Shown here: one piece after another, positions 33,167 to 41,056 of the stretch
Layout: the number at the start of each line of letters is the position of its first letter
Numbering within the stretch: the first letter of the stretch is position 1
NCBI GenBank assembly: GCA_015655015.1
Contig: JAATFV010000116.1
Span: 248,001 to 312,000, forward strand
Source of the DNA: Chitinophagales bacterium
GTDB lineage: Bacteria; Bacteroidota; Bacteroidia; Chitinophagales; Chitinophagaceae
Length of the DNA: 64,000 nt
Reading direction: 5' to 3'
The notes under the pieces: model-generated
Seen by the model: the letters and a program-made list of their open reading frames with translations, nothing else
The model's database searches: none
Told to the model about the DNA's origin: nothing
Translations under genes and position numbers: made by a program

Positions 33167-35467
33167 ATGAAACGATCCCTGTTATATGTCTTCACGGGCC
33201 TCACCTGCCTGTCGGTTGTTTGCTGCAAACCAACGGTTACCGAAGAGCCGGCGCCCCCCAGACCGGTCCCCATCGATCCAAATCCTGACCCGGCCTGGCT
33301 TTCCCCCGAAGAAAGTATGAAGACCATGCATCTCCCGCCGGGATATCACCTTCAATTAGTGGCCAGCGAACCGGTGATCCAGGAACCGGTAGCCATCGTA
33401 TGGGATGGGAACGGCAGGATGTATGTCGCAGAAATGCGCAGTTACATGCAGGACATTAATGGGACCGGCGAACGCCTTCCCATCTGTCGTATCACACGCC
33501 TGGAAGATACTGACGGAGACGGGAAAATGGAGAAAAGCACGATCTACATAGACAGTCTCGTCCTGCCCCGCATGATGCTGGCGCTGGATGACCGGCTGGT
33601 GGTCAATGAGACGTATACCTATAACCTCTATAGCTACCGTGATACGAATGGCGACGGCAAAGCCGACGAAAAGACCCTCGTCTATCACAACGATACACCC
33701 GATGACGCCAACCTCGAACACCAGAAAAGCGGCCTGATCTGGGACATAGACAACTGGATCTATGTCACCTCCAATCCGGTGCGTTACCGGTATAACAAAG
33801 GCCGGCTGGATGTCGATACCATGGCAACAGGGCCGGGAGGACAATGGGGCCTTACGCAGGATGACTATGGCCGCCTCTATTTTTCTTCGGCAGGCGGAGA
33901 AACGCCCGCCCTCAATTTCCAGCAAAACCCTTCTTACGGAAGGATTGACTTCGACAACGAACGCCGCGGCGATTTCGACCAGGTATGGCCGATCATCGGT
34001 ACCCCGGATGTACAGGGAGGGCAGGAACGCCTCCGGCAGGATAGCAGCCTCAATCATTTCACCGCCTCCTGCGGTCAAACCGTTTTCCGGGGCGACCGTC
34101 TCCCGAAGACCATGGAAGGCGATCTTTTTATATGCGAACCGGTCGGCAGACTGATCCGCCGGGCTAAAGTGAGCGATAGCAGCGGGGAGACCCTCCTCAC
34201 CAATGCCTACGATAAAAGAGAATTCCTGGCTTCCTCAGATATGAACTTCCGGCCCGTTAATACGGCCACGGGCCCGGATGGCTGCCTGTATATCGTCGAT
34301 ATGTACCATGGTATCATCCAGGAAAGTAACTGGACCCGTCCCGATAGTTATATCAATCCCCAGATACGCCGCAAAGGCCTGGATAAGCATATTAACCGGG
34401 GGCGAATATACCGGGTCGTTCATGACGGATATACTCCGGGCCCGGCCCCGCATCTCCTGGACGCGACAGGTCCTCAGCTGGTCGCAGCACTCTCCAGTCC
34501 CAACGGATGGTGGCGGGATAATGCCCAGCAATTATTGATCATACATGATCATCAATCGGAGGTACCGGCCCTTAAAGATCTGGCCCTCGGGAAAAGATCG
34601 TTCCTGGATAGACTGAAATTTTGGAACCATCCCCCTGAAGCCGTTACCCGGGTGCATGCCCTCTGGACCCTGGAAGGCCTGAAGGCGATAGATGCAGCGA
34701 CGTTGATAACCGCATACCAGGACGAAGATCCCCAGGTTAGAAAAGCAGCTGTCCGGATCAGTGAGCAGTTCCTCCAAAAGAACGAACCAGGGACACAGAA
34801 CGAAACAGCGATAAAGAAGGAACCAGGGATCCTCACCGCTCTCCAATCTCTCCGGAACGATCCCAGCCCGGATGTAAGGATCCAGTTGGCCCTTTCCCTT
34901 CGCTTCAGCAAAGATGCCCGCTCCCGTTCTCTCCTGAAGGATCTCCTCGCATCCAATGCCAATAATCAAATGATCGTCCGGGCAGCGACAAAGAGCCTGC
35001 ATGAAGGGGATGAATCCCTGAAAGAGCTGCGGGACCTCACTTCGAACATGGATGAAGATGATCAACGGCTGGTATTCATGGGCGCCTCCAATTTTGGACA
35101 GCTTTGCGCCACCTGCCACGGCCCGGACGGAAAAGGTCTCTCCTCCCGCCTCGCCCCTCCCCTGTCCGGTAGTTCCCTGGTAATGGGTGATAAAGATATC
35201 CTGGTAAGGATCCTGCTGAATGGACTCAAAGGCCCTGTCGACAACGTCAAATATCCCGACGTAATGCCGGCCCAGGGGGAGCATAACGATGAATATATCG
35301 CTTCCGTGCTGAGTTATATCCGCGTCGGCCTGGACAACCACGGAGGACACAGCGGGCTGGTCCAGCCGGAGGACGTAAAGGACATCCGGGCAAAAAATGC
35401 GGCCCGGAAAGATGCCTGGACGCTGGAAGAATTGGAAGTCTTCAAAAAGAAGCCAGGCCGGAAATAA
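33167..35467 (+). CDS. PVC-type heme-binding lipoprotein (propeller, HEAT, cytochrome c)
   Basis: This 766-residue lipoprotein (lipobox near LSVVCC, about residue 20) has an N-terminal beta-propeller of the sorbosone/glucose dehydrogenase type, with calcium-like DTDGDGK and DTNGDGK loops. HEAT-like helical repeats follow (about residues 420-620), and a C-terminal cytochrome c has the heme site CATCH (residues 647-651) and a likely axial Met700. It could be a quinone-independent dehydrogenase or the electron acceptor of one. It lies just before the GMC dehydrogenase and its small subunit, suggesting the cytochrome partner of that complex. A 36-bp in-frame duplication near 34784 lies in a linker. 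Confidence 0.85.
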   Translation: MKRSLLYVFTGLTCLSVVCCKPTVTEEPAPPRPVPIDPNPDPAWLSPEESMKTMHLPPGYHLQLVASEPVIQEPVAIVWDGNGRMYVAEMRSYMQDINGTGERLPICRITRLEDTDGDGKMEKSTIYIDSLVLPRMMLALDDRLVVNETYTYNLYSYRDTNGDGKADEKTLVYHNDTPDDANLEHQKSGLIWDIDNWIYVTSNPVRYRYNKGRLDVDTMATGPGGQWGLTQDDYGRLYFSSAGGETPALNFQQNPSYGRIDFDNERRGDFDQVWPIIGTPDVQGGQERLRQDSSLNHFTASCGQTVFRGDRLPKTMEGDLFICEPVGRLIRRAKVSDSSGETLLTNAYDKREFLASSDMNFRPVNTATGPDGCLYIVDMYHGIIQESNWTRPDSYINPQIRRKGLDKHINRGRIYRVVHDGYTPGPAPHLLDATGPQLVAALSSPNGWWRDNAQQLLIIHDHQSEVPALKDLALGKRSFLDRLKFWNHPPEAVTRVHALWTLEGLKAIDAATLITAYQDEDPQVRKAAVRISEQFLQKNEPGTQNETAIKKEPGILTALQSLRNDPSPDVRIQLALSLRFSKDARSRSLLKDLLASNANNQMIVRAATKSLHEGDESLKELRDLTSNMDEDDQRLVFMGASNFGQLCATCHGPDGKGLSSRLAPPLSGSSLVMGDKDILVRILLNGLKGPVDNVKYPDVMPAQGEHNDEYIASVLSYIRVGLDNHGGHSGLVQPEDVKDIRAKNAARKDAWTLEELEVFKKKPGRK
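34784..34829. repeat. In-frame 36-bp spaced repeat GAACCAGGGA
   Basis: GAACCAGGGA at 34784-34793 recurs at 34820-34829, exactly 36 bp later, inside the gene at 33167. The encoded linker reads EPG...EPG. The period equals that of the CHAT gene repeat. Confidence 0.7.
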
Positions 35468-35481
35468 AACCAGGCCGGGAA
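35449..35481. repeat. Tandem 18-bp repeat spanning the stop codon
   Basis: AAGCCAGGCCGGAAAT at 35449-35464, containing the last codons before TAA, is repeated as AACCAGGCCGGGAAT at 35467-35481. The period is 18 bp. The second copy lies after the stop. Confidence 0.85.
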
Positions 35482-35606
35482 TCAGACGCCAGTGAACAAA
35501 TTCAGCGGAAAAACAATTTCGCCTGGAAAAAATAAAAAAAATCCAGTTGAGGTAGTATCAAACAACATATTTTCTCTTTAATATTATTAACGAATAAAAT
35601 TGCCAT

Positions 35607-37346
35607 ATGGGTGATATCCAGATCAGGAAGTCAGCAAAAAAATACGATGTCGTCATCGTTGGTTCGGGAGCAGGCGGCGGAATGGCGGCCTATGTGCTGT
35701 CCCAGGCAGGGTTAAAGATCGCCCTGCTCGAAGCGGGCCCCATGTTCGATCCTGCTATTCATTCCATGCAACTAAAGAACGCCTGGGAATCCCCCAGAAG
35801 AGGGGCCAGCACCAAATTACGTCCGTTCGGCGATTTCGATGGCGCCTGGCACGGATGGGATATCGAAGGAGAGCCCTATACCAAAGAAGAGGGGACGAAA
35901 TGGGACTGGTTCCGCGCCCGTATGGTAGGCGGACGGACCAACCACTGGGGCAGGATCTCCCTTCGCTTCGGGCCGAAAGATTTCAAGCGAAAGAGTTATG
36001 ACGGATTGGGGGATGACTGGCCTATCGGTTACGAAGATGTCAAACCCTACTACGATAAGATAGACAAGCTGATCGGAGTCTTCGGGACCAACGAAGGACT
36101 GCCCAACGATCCGGATGGTATTTTTCTGCCCCCGCCCAGGCCCCGTCTGCATGAATTGTTTATCAAAAAAGCGGCTTCAGGCACCGGCATCCCCGTGATC
36201 CCTTCCCGCCTCTCCATTCTTACCAAACAGATCAATAAGGACCGCGGCGCCTGCTTCTTCTGTTCCCAGTGCGGAAGAAGCTGTAAAGTATACGGTGATT
36301 TCTCCTCCTCCTCCGTGCTCGTCAAACCGGCGCTGGCGACAGGCAATGTAGATATCTTTACCAATGCGATGGTCCGGGAGGTCCTTACCGATCGGGAGGG
36401 GCTCGCCACCGGCATCTCCTATGTCGACAAAACGGACCTGCAGGAATACCAGGTGTTCGGCAGAACAGTGATCTTAGCCGCAAGCACCTGTGAGACGGCA
36501 AGGCTCCTGCTCAATTCCAAATCGCCCCGTCATCCCAATGGGCTGGTGAACTCCAGTAATGTGGTCGGCAAATACCTCCATGACTCCACCGGCGCCTCGA
36601 TGAGCGGCATCGTGCCTGCCCTCTTCGACCGCAAACGTTATAATGAGGACGGTGTAGGAGGTTTGCATGTATATACCCCCTGGTGGCTGGATAATAAAAA
36701 ACTCGATTTCCCCAGAGGTTACCATATCGAATACGGCGGAGGCATGGGAATGCCGATGTACGGGTTCAGCTGGGGCATCGAGAATACCCAGGATAAGGTG
36801 CTGATAAAAGGTCAGCATAAAGAACCAGGAGGTTATGGAAAATCCCTTAAGGAAGACATCCGCTATCTTTACGGCGCCCGTGTAGGCATGGCCGGAAGAG
36901 GAGAGGCCGTACCCCGGATAGATAATTATTGCGAGATCGATCCCGACGGCGTAGTCGATAAATATGGCATCCCGGTCCTCCGTTTTAATGTCAAACATTC
37001 GGAGTACGAGATCAAACAAGCCAAACACATGAACGAGACTTTCAAAGAGCTGCTGCATAATATGGGCGCTATCGTAACGTCGAAGGATAACAGCGAGGCC
37101 AATCAATGGGGGCTGAACAATCCCGGCAATGTCATCCATGAAGCGGGCACTGTCCGAATGGGAAATGATCCTAAATCCTCTGCACTCAATAAATGGAACC
37201 AGGGACACGAATGCAAAAATCTATTTTGCCTGGATGGCAGCGCTTTTGTTTCGCAGGGAGATAAAAATATCACCTGGACGATCCTCGCCCTTTCCATGCG
37301 GGCCAGCGAATACATCATCGATGAGATGAAAAAACAAAATATTTAG
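35607..37346 (+). CDS. GMC-family FAD sugar dehydrogenase, large subunit
   Basis: This 579-residue protein has the FAD-binding GSGAGGGMAA (residues 19-28), a C-terminal HEAGTVRMG whose His511 and the later Asn554 (DKNIT) fit the GMC catalytic pair. A cysteine group C216-C219-C222-C226 (CFFCSQCGRSC) recalls the iron-sulfur ligand region of bacterial FAD glucose and glucoside 3-dehydrogenases. There is no signal peptide. It is followed 12 bp later by a gluconate-2-dehydrogenase-subunit-3 protein with a Tat-like N-terminus, so it may be exported with that partner. Likely role: FAD-dependent oxidation of a sugar, perhaps at C3. Confidence 0.9.
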   Translation: MGDIQIRKSAKKYDVVIVGSGAGGGMAAYVLSQAGLKIALLEAGPMFDPAIHSMQLKNAWESPRRGASTKLRPFGDFDGAWHGWDIEGEPYTKEEGTKWDWFRARMVGGRTNHWGRISLRFGPKDFKRKSYDGLGDDWPIGYEDVKPYYDKIDKLIGVFGTNEGLPNDPDGIFLPPPRPRLHELFIKKAASGTGIPVIPSRLSILTKQINKDRGACFFCSQCGRSCKVYGDFSSSSVLVKPALATGNVDIFTNAMVREVLTDREGLATGISYVDKTDLQEYQVFGRTVILAASTCETARLLLNSKSPRHPNGLVNSSNVVGKYLHDSTGASMSGIVPALFDRKRYNEDGVGGLHVYTPWWLDNKKLDFPRGYHIEYGGGMGMPMYGFSWGIENTQDKVLIKGQHKEPGGYGKSLKEDIRYLYGARVGMAGRGEAVPRIDNYCEIDPDGVVDKYGIPVLRFNVKHSEYEIKQAKHMNETFKELLHNMGAIVTSKDNSEANQWGLNNPGNVIHEAGTVRMGNDPKSSALNKWNQGHECKNLFCLDGSAFVSQGDKNITWTILALSMRASEYIIDEMKKQNI

Positions 37347-37358
37347 TAAATCTTTTTT

Positions 37359-38030
37359 ATGGACAGGAGAAAATCGATAAAAACATTACTGGTAGGTTCC
37401 GTCGCCACAGGCACTTTGATCGAAGCCTGCCACACGGACGATAAAAAAATCGCCGGCACTTCCGCCCCATCCGCAACTGCCCCCAACGATCCCACCCGGA
37501 TGGAGGAAGAAAAAGAATATATGAAAGGGTTGGAAGGAAAGACTTTTTTTACGTCGGATGAAATGACCGCGATCGCTATTCTCGCGGACATCATCATCCC
37601 CCGCGATGAAATAAGCGGCAGCGCCTCCGATGCCAAAGTTGCTGACTTTATAGCATTCATCGTGATAGACAAACCCGAACACCAGACGCCCCTGCGCGGC
37701 GGTCTCCGCTGGCTGGACCTGCATTGCATAAAGAAATTCGAAAAGCCATTCAGGGAGTTAACGGAGGAACAACGGCTCGGGATCGTAGACACCATCGCCT
37801 ATCCCAAAAAAGTAAAGCCGGAAGACAGACAGGGCGCGGCCTTTTTCTCCCTGATACGCAACCTGACCATCACGGGATTCTATACCACCGAGATCGGGTT
37901 TAAAGATATCGGTTATATGGGCAACCGGCCCAATCAATGGAATGGCGTACCACCCGAGATCCTGAAGCAATACGATCTTTCCTACAGTGAAAAGGAATTG
38001 AAGGAATGCATTAGCTTTGATAAAGCCTGA
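37359..38030 (+). CDS. Gluconate 2-dehydrogenase subunit 3-family small subunit (Tat/lipoprotein)
   Basis: This 223-residue protein starts MDRRKSIKTLLVGS, a twin-arginine-like motif, then a hydrophobic stretch with a lipobox-like LIEAC near residue 24. The mature domain (about residues 60-220) has the family features FFTSDEMTAIAILADIIIPRDE and the end GYMGNRPNQWNG. In known sugar dehydrogenases this subunit carries the Tat signal for the FAD subunit, which lacks one. It is 12 bp after the GMC gene and 11 bp before the HUMPS gene. Export of the complex to the periplasm is inferred. Confidence 0.9.
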   Translation: MDRRKSIKTLLVGSVATGTLIEACHTDDKKIAGTSAPSATAPNDPTRMEEEKEYMKGLEGKTFFTSDEMTAIAILADIIIPRDEISGSASDAKVADFIAFIVIDKPEHQTPLRGGLRWLDLHCIKKFEKPFRELTEEQRLGIVDTIAYPKKVKPEDRQGAAFFSLIRNLTITGFYTTEIGFKDIGYMGNRPNQWNGVPPEILKQYDLSYSEKELKECISFDKA

Positions 38031-38041
38031 TTTTAAAAATC

Positions 38042-38746
38042 ATGAAACCGATCGTTCAAATATCCCTGGACCTGACCGACATGGACGAAGCCCTCGAAAC
38101 AGCAGCCCTCGCCAAACGTGCCGGCGTGGACTGGCTGGAAGCAGGCACTCCCTTCATCCTGGCTTACGGCCTGGTAGGCGTGCAGGAACTGCGTAAGGCA
38201 TTCCCCGGCGTCCCGATAGTGGCCGACCTGAAAACGATGGATGGAGGTTATCTCGAAGCGGAAATGATGGCAAAAGCAGGTGCTACCCATGTCGTGGTGA
38301 TGGCCCGGGCCCATGAAGAAACGATCCGGTGTGTGGTGAAGGCGGGTTACGATTTCGGCGTAAAGGTAATGGGTGACAACCTGGGCTGCCCGGACATGGT
38401 CGCAGGTGCAAAATGGCTGGAAGACCTTGGCTGCGATTTTGTTATTCACCATATCGGCTACGATGAAAGACGCGGCATCGCAGCCCGGGGCGAGCGCATG
38501 CCCAGTCCCATGGATCAATTAAAAGAAGTCGTGCAGGCAGTGAATATACCCGTTCAGGCAGTCGGAGGACTTAGTCTGGAACAGGCCATTCGTTGTCCCG
38601 AATACGGCGCCCCGCTGGTAGTGCTCGGTGCTCCTCTTACCATCGACGCCGATGCATTTAAAACAGCCGGCGGCGCCCTGGAGGATTCCTTGCGCCTGAT
38701 CTGTGAAAAGGTGCATGCATATGGCGACATCGCCATCGGCAAATGA
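38042..38746 (+). CDS. HUMPS-family (OMP-decarboxylase fold) protein
   Basis: This 234-residue protein matches the OMP-decarboxylase suprafamily group that includes hexulose-6-phosphate synthase and 3-keto-L-gulonate-6-phosphate decarboxylase. Family blocks are QISLDLTDMDEAL at the start, WLEAGTPFI, the metal/catalytic IVADLKTMDGG, and VIHHIGYDERR. The DLKTMDGG form is closer to hexulose-6-phosphate synthase than to the decarboxylase (which has DAKIAD). It could catalyse aldol cleavage, addition or decarboxylation of a sugar product. It sits after the dehydrogenase genes without a sugar kinase nearby, so its substrate may be unusual. Confidence 0.82.
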   Translation: MKPIVQISLDLTDMDEALETAALAKRAGVDWLEAGTPFILAYGLVGVQELRKAFPGVPIVADLKTMDGGYLEAEMMAKAGATHVVVMARAHEETIRCVVKAGYDFGVKVMGDNLGCPDMVAGAKWLEDLGCDFVIHHIGYDERRGIAARGERMPSPMDQLKEVVQAVNIPVQAVGGLSLEQAIRCPEYGAPLVVLGAPLTIDADAFKTAGGALEDSLRLICEKVHAYGDIAIGK

Positions 38747-38845
38747 TCAATCGCCCTGCCAAATGAGCAATCAAATGAATAGCTGATCAATCGGCCAGGC
38801 AATGAGCAGTCACATAGATAACGGAATCGATCGGAAAAATGAACA
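38735..38845. repeat. ~20-bp degenerate tandem repeats starting in the HUMPS stop codon
   Basis: Units ATCGGCAAATGATCA (38735), ATCGCCCTGCCAAATGAGCA (38750), one at 38770, one at 38790 and one at 38830 follow each other with 15-21-bp steps. The first contains the TGA stop of the upstream gene. An ATGA tetramer recurs in nearly every unit. The array continues weakly to 38960. Confidence 0.8.
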
Positions 38846-38964
38846 ATCATAGATAACTAATCATCACATTGACAAGTATTCAACCATAGTAATAAATAAG
38901 TAGCCGCGTTGACAACGAAAAAGTCACGTTGCCTGGAATTAATTATATCGACAAATAATCAAGC

Positions 38965-40002
38965 ATGAGTAATAAAATTTTATCTGCAGCCGTGGTCAAC
39001 TATGCCCCGGAAAAAGGCTCGGTAGAGATCAGGGAAATAGCCAGGCCGGAGATCGGGGAAGAAGACGTGTTGCTGGAAGTCGTCAATGTCGGTGTCTGCG
39101 GCAGCGACCTGCATCAATGGACGGCGGATCATTCCTGGCCCGTCAACTATCCCGTCGTATTAGGGCATGAGTTTGGGGGACATATCGTACAGACCGGCAG
39201 CCGGGTAGTAGGTTGGAAAGAAGGAGACAGGGTTGTCAGTGAGACAGCTGCCATCATCGATCCCAATAATCCCATGTCCCGCCGCGGGCTTTATAACCTG
39301 GATCCCACACGCAAAGGTTTCGGATATGGTGTCAACGGAGCCATGACCCGTTATGTAAGGGTCCCTGCCCGTTGCCTGCACCTCGTACCTGATCAGCTGG
39401 CGTTCGAACAGGCTTGCCTTACGGAACCCTGTTGCGTCGCCTTCAATGCCGTCGTAGAAAACAGCCGGTTGAAACCTGGTGACCGGGTGATCGTCCTGGG
39501 ACCGGGCACGATCGGCATTTTATGTGCCGCGGTAGCCCGGCTTTGCGGCGCGGAAGTCGCAATCCTGGGATTGGAAACAGATCGTCATCGCCTCGCCATT
39601 GCCGCCCAATATGGTTGCGAAACCATTATCGGCGATGCTACGGAATGGGCAAGACGGCGGGATGGATTGGGAGCCGACTGCATTATCGATGCGGCCGGAG
39701 CCAGCATCACCCTGCAGATCGCTATGCAGCTGGTGCGTCCCAATGGCCATATCGTAAAGGTTGGCTGGGGACCGCAGCCCCTGGGCTTCTCCCTGGATCC
39801 CCTGGTGCAGAAAAATGTGACCCTTCAGGGCAGCTTTAGTCATAACTGGCCGGTTTGGGAGCGTGTGCTCGCCTTGCTGGCCAGCGGACAGCTGGATGTA
39901 CGCCCTATTATCGGCGGCGTATGGCCGGTGACCGAATGGCAAACGGCCTTCGAAAAAATGCATCGCGGCGAAGTCGTTAAAAGTGTGCTGAAACCCGTCT
40001 AA
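38965..40002 (+). CDS. Zinc-dependent medium-chain alcohol/sugar dehydrogenase
   Basis: This 345-residue MDR protein shows the catalytic zinc ligands Cys45 (GVCGSD), His68-Glu69 (GHEFGG) and Glu154 (TEPC), and a Rossmann VLGPGTIGIL. The usual four-cysteine structural zinc lobe is replaced by a segment without cysteines (VSETAAIIDPNNPMSRRG), which is unusual for the family. Polyol, threonine or sugar dehydrogenases are the closest functions by layout. It lies in the locus between the HUMPS and SDR genes and may oxidise or reduce a sugar intermediate with NAD(P). Its stop codon starts the 24-bp repeat. Confidence 0.88.
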   Translation: MSNKILSAAVVNYAPEKGSVEIREIARPEIGEEDVLLEVVNVGVCGSDLHQWTADHSWPVNYPVVLGHEFGGHIVQTGSRVVGWKEGDRVVSETAAIIDPNNPMSRRGLYNLDPTRKGFGYGVNGAMTRYVRVPARCLHLVPDQLAFEQACLTEPCCVAFNAVVENSRLKPGDRVIVLGPGTIGILCAAVARLCGAEVAILGLETDRHRLAIAAQYGCETIIGDATEWARRRDGLGADCIIDAAGASITLQIAMQLVRPNGHIVKVGWGPQPLGFSLDPLVQKNVTLQGSFSHNWPVWERVLALLASGQLDVRPIIGGVWPVTEWQTAFEKMHRGEVVKSVLKPV

Positions 40003-40089
40003 AACTCATTCGTTGGAGCCAGTATAGTCTCCTTCGCCGCAACCCGTATAATCTCATTCGCTGAAACCAGTATAAATCCTCATCCCGCT
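39992..40089. repeat. Four ~24-bp repeats spanning the MDR stop codon to the SDR start
   Basis: Units 39992-40016, 40017-40040, 40041-40064 and 40065-40089 share AACCCGTATAATCTCATTCG-like sequence. The first includes AACCCGTCTAA, the last codons and stop of the dehydrogenase. The last ends just before the next start codon at 40090. The gap is entirely filled by the array. Confidence 0.9.
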
Positions 40090-40896
40090 ATGCGACTCGA
40101 AAACAAGGTCATTATCGTTACCGGCAGTACGACCGGCATTGGCAAGGCGATCGCAAAGAGATGCGTCCAGGAAGGCGCCCGCGTCGTCCTCCATGGTCTT
40201 GAAAAAGATTGGGGAGAAGAAGTGCTGAGCGAATTGGCAAAAGATTCGGCCTTTTTGCATATAGAAGACCTGAGCGGGGCGGATGCCCCTCAGCACCTGG
40301 TAGACGAGACCCTCCGGGTCTTCGGCAGGATCGACGCCCTCGTCAACAATGCCGCCTGGGTCGTATCGTCCAATATACAGACCACGGATGCCGCCTTTTT
40401 ACGACGCGTCCTGGAGATCAATACCATCGCACCATTTGCGCTTATCAGGGCGGCCCTCCCCCACCTTGAAAACAGCAGGGGCTGTGTGCTGAACATCGGC
40501 AGCGTGAACGCCTGGAGCGGAGAGCCCAACCTACTTGCCTACAGTATTTCAAAAGGCGCGTTGATGACCCTTACGCGCAACCTGGGAGATACCCTTCACC
40601 GGGAGAACGGCGTGCGGGTCAACCAGATCAACCCGGGCTGGGTGCTCACCGAGACAGAGATGATCCGCAAGCGCGACCATGGGCTGGCGGACGATTGGTA
40701 CAAGGACCTCCCTCCGGTATATGCACCGGCAGGCCGTATCCTGTGGCCTTCCGAAATTGCGGCAGCGGCCATCTACTGGCTGGCCGATGAAAGTGGCCCT
40801 GTCAGCGGACAGGTAGTGGACATCGAACAGCATCCCTTTCTGGGCCGCAACCCGCCTAAAGATAGTTCCACCATTAGTCGCCCGCCGGTCAGCTAA
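40090..40896 (+). CDS. Short-chain dehydrogenase/reductase (SDR)
   Basis: This 268-residue protein has the SDR cofactor motif GSTTGIGKAIA (about residues 12-22), NNAAW, a catalytic Ser in NIGSVNAWSG, and the YxxxK pair in YSISKGAL. PGWVLTETE follows the active site. The family reduces or oxidises sugars, steroids and other substrates with NAD(P). Its place between two other sugar enzymes in the locus suggests a role in the same catabolic route. The gap before it is filled by 24-bp repeats and the gap after it by 17-bp repeats. Confidence 0.92.
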   Translation: MRLENKVIIVTGSTTGIGKAIAKRCVQEGARVVLHGLEKDWGEEVLSELAKDSAFLHIEDLSGADAPQHLVDETLRVFGRIDALVNNAAWVVSSNIQTTDAAFLRRVLEINTIAPFALIRAALPHLENSRGCVLNIGSVNAWSGEPNLLAYSISKGALMTLTRNLGDTLHRENGVRVNQINPGWVLTETEMIRKRDHGLADDWYKDLPPVYAPAGRILWPSEIAAAAIYWLADESGPVSGQVVDIEQHPFLGRNPPKDSSTISRPPVS

Positions 40897-41056
40897 CACC
40901 ATCTGCATAATTATTCCCATGTCAATTACTTCCCATAGAAAATTACGCCCAATGTTAAATGACTCCCACACTAAATTACCCGTCTTGTCAAGGACACTCC
41001 TCATGCTAAGTTATTCCACATGCCAAAATCACTCCCCACGCTAAATTACTTCCCAT
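40892..41056. repeat. Nine to ten ~17-bp repeats running from stop to start codon
   Basis: Units of 15-18 bp begin at about 40892, 40905, 40921, 40937, 40954, 40972, 40987, 41005, 41022 and 41040. The clearest form is GCTAAATTACTTCCCAT. The first unit contains the TAA of the SDR gene, and the last (41040-41056) supplies the AT of the ATG of the next gene at 41055, whose codons CCG AAA TTA continue the motif. The array fills the whole gap. Confidence 0.9.

Noticed and set aside
33120..33170. Terminator between DUF1080 and the heme lipoprotein
   Set aside because: GGCC...GGCC gives only a 4-5-bp stem and is not followed by a T-tract.
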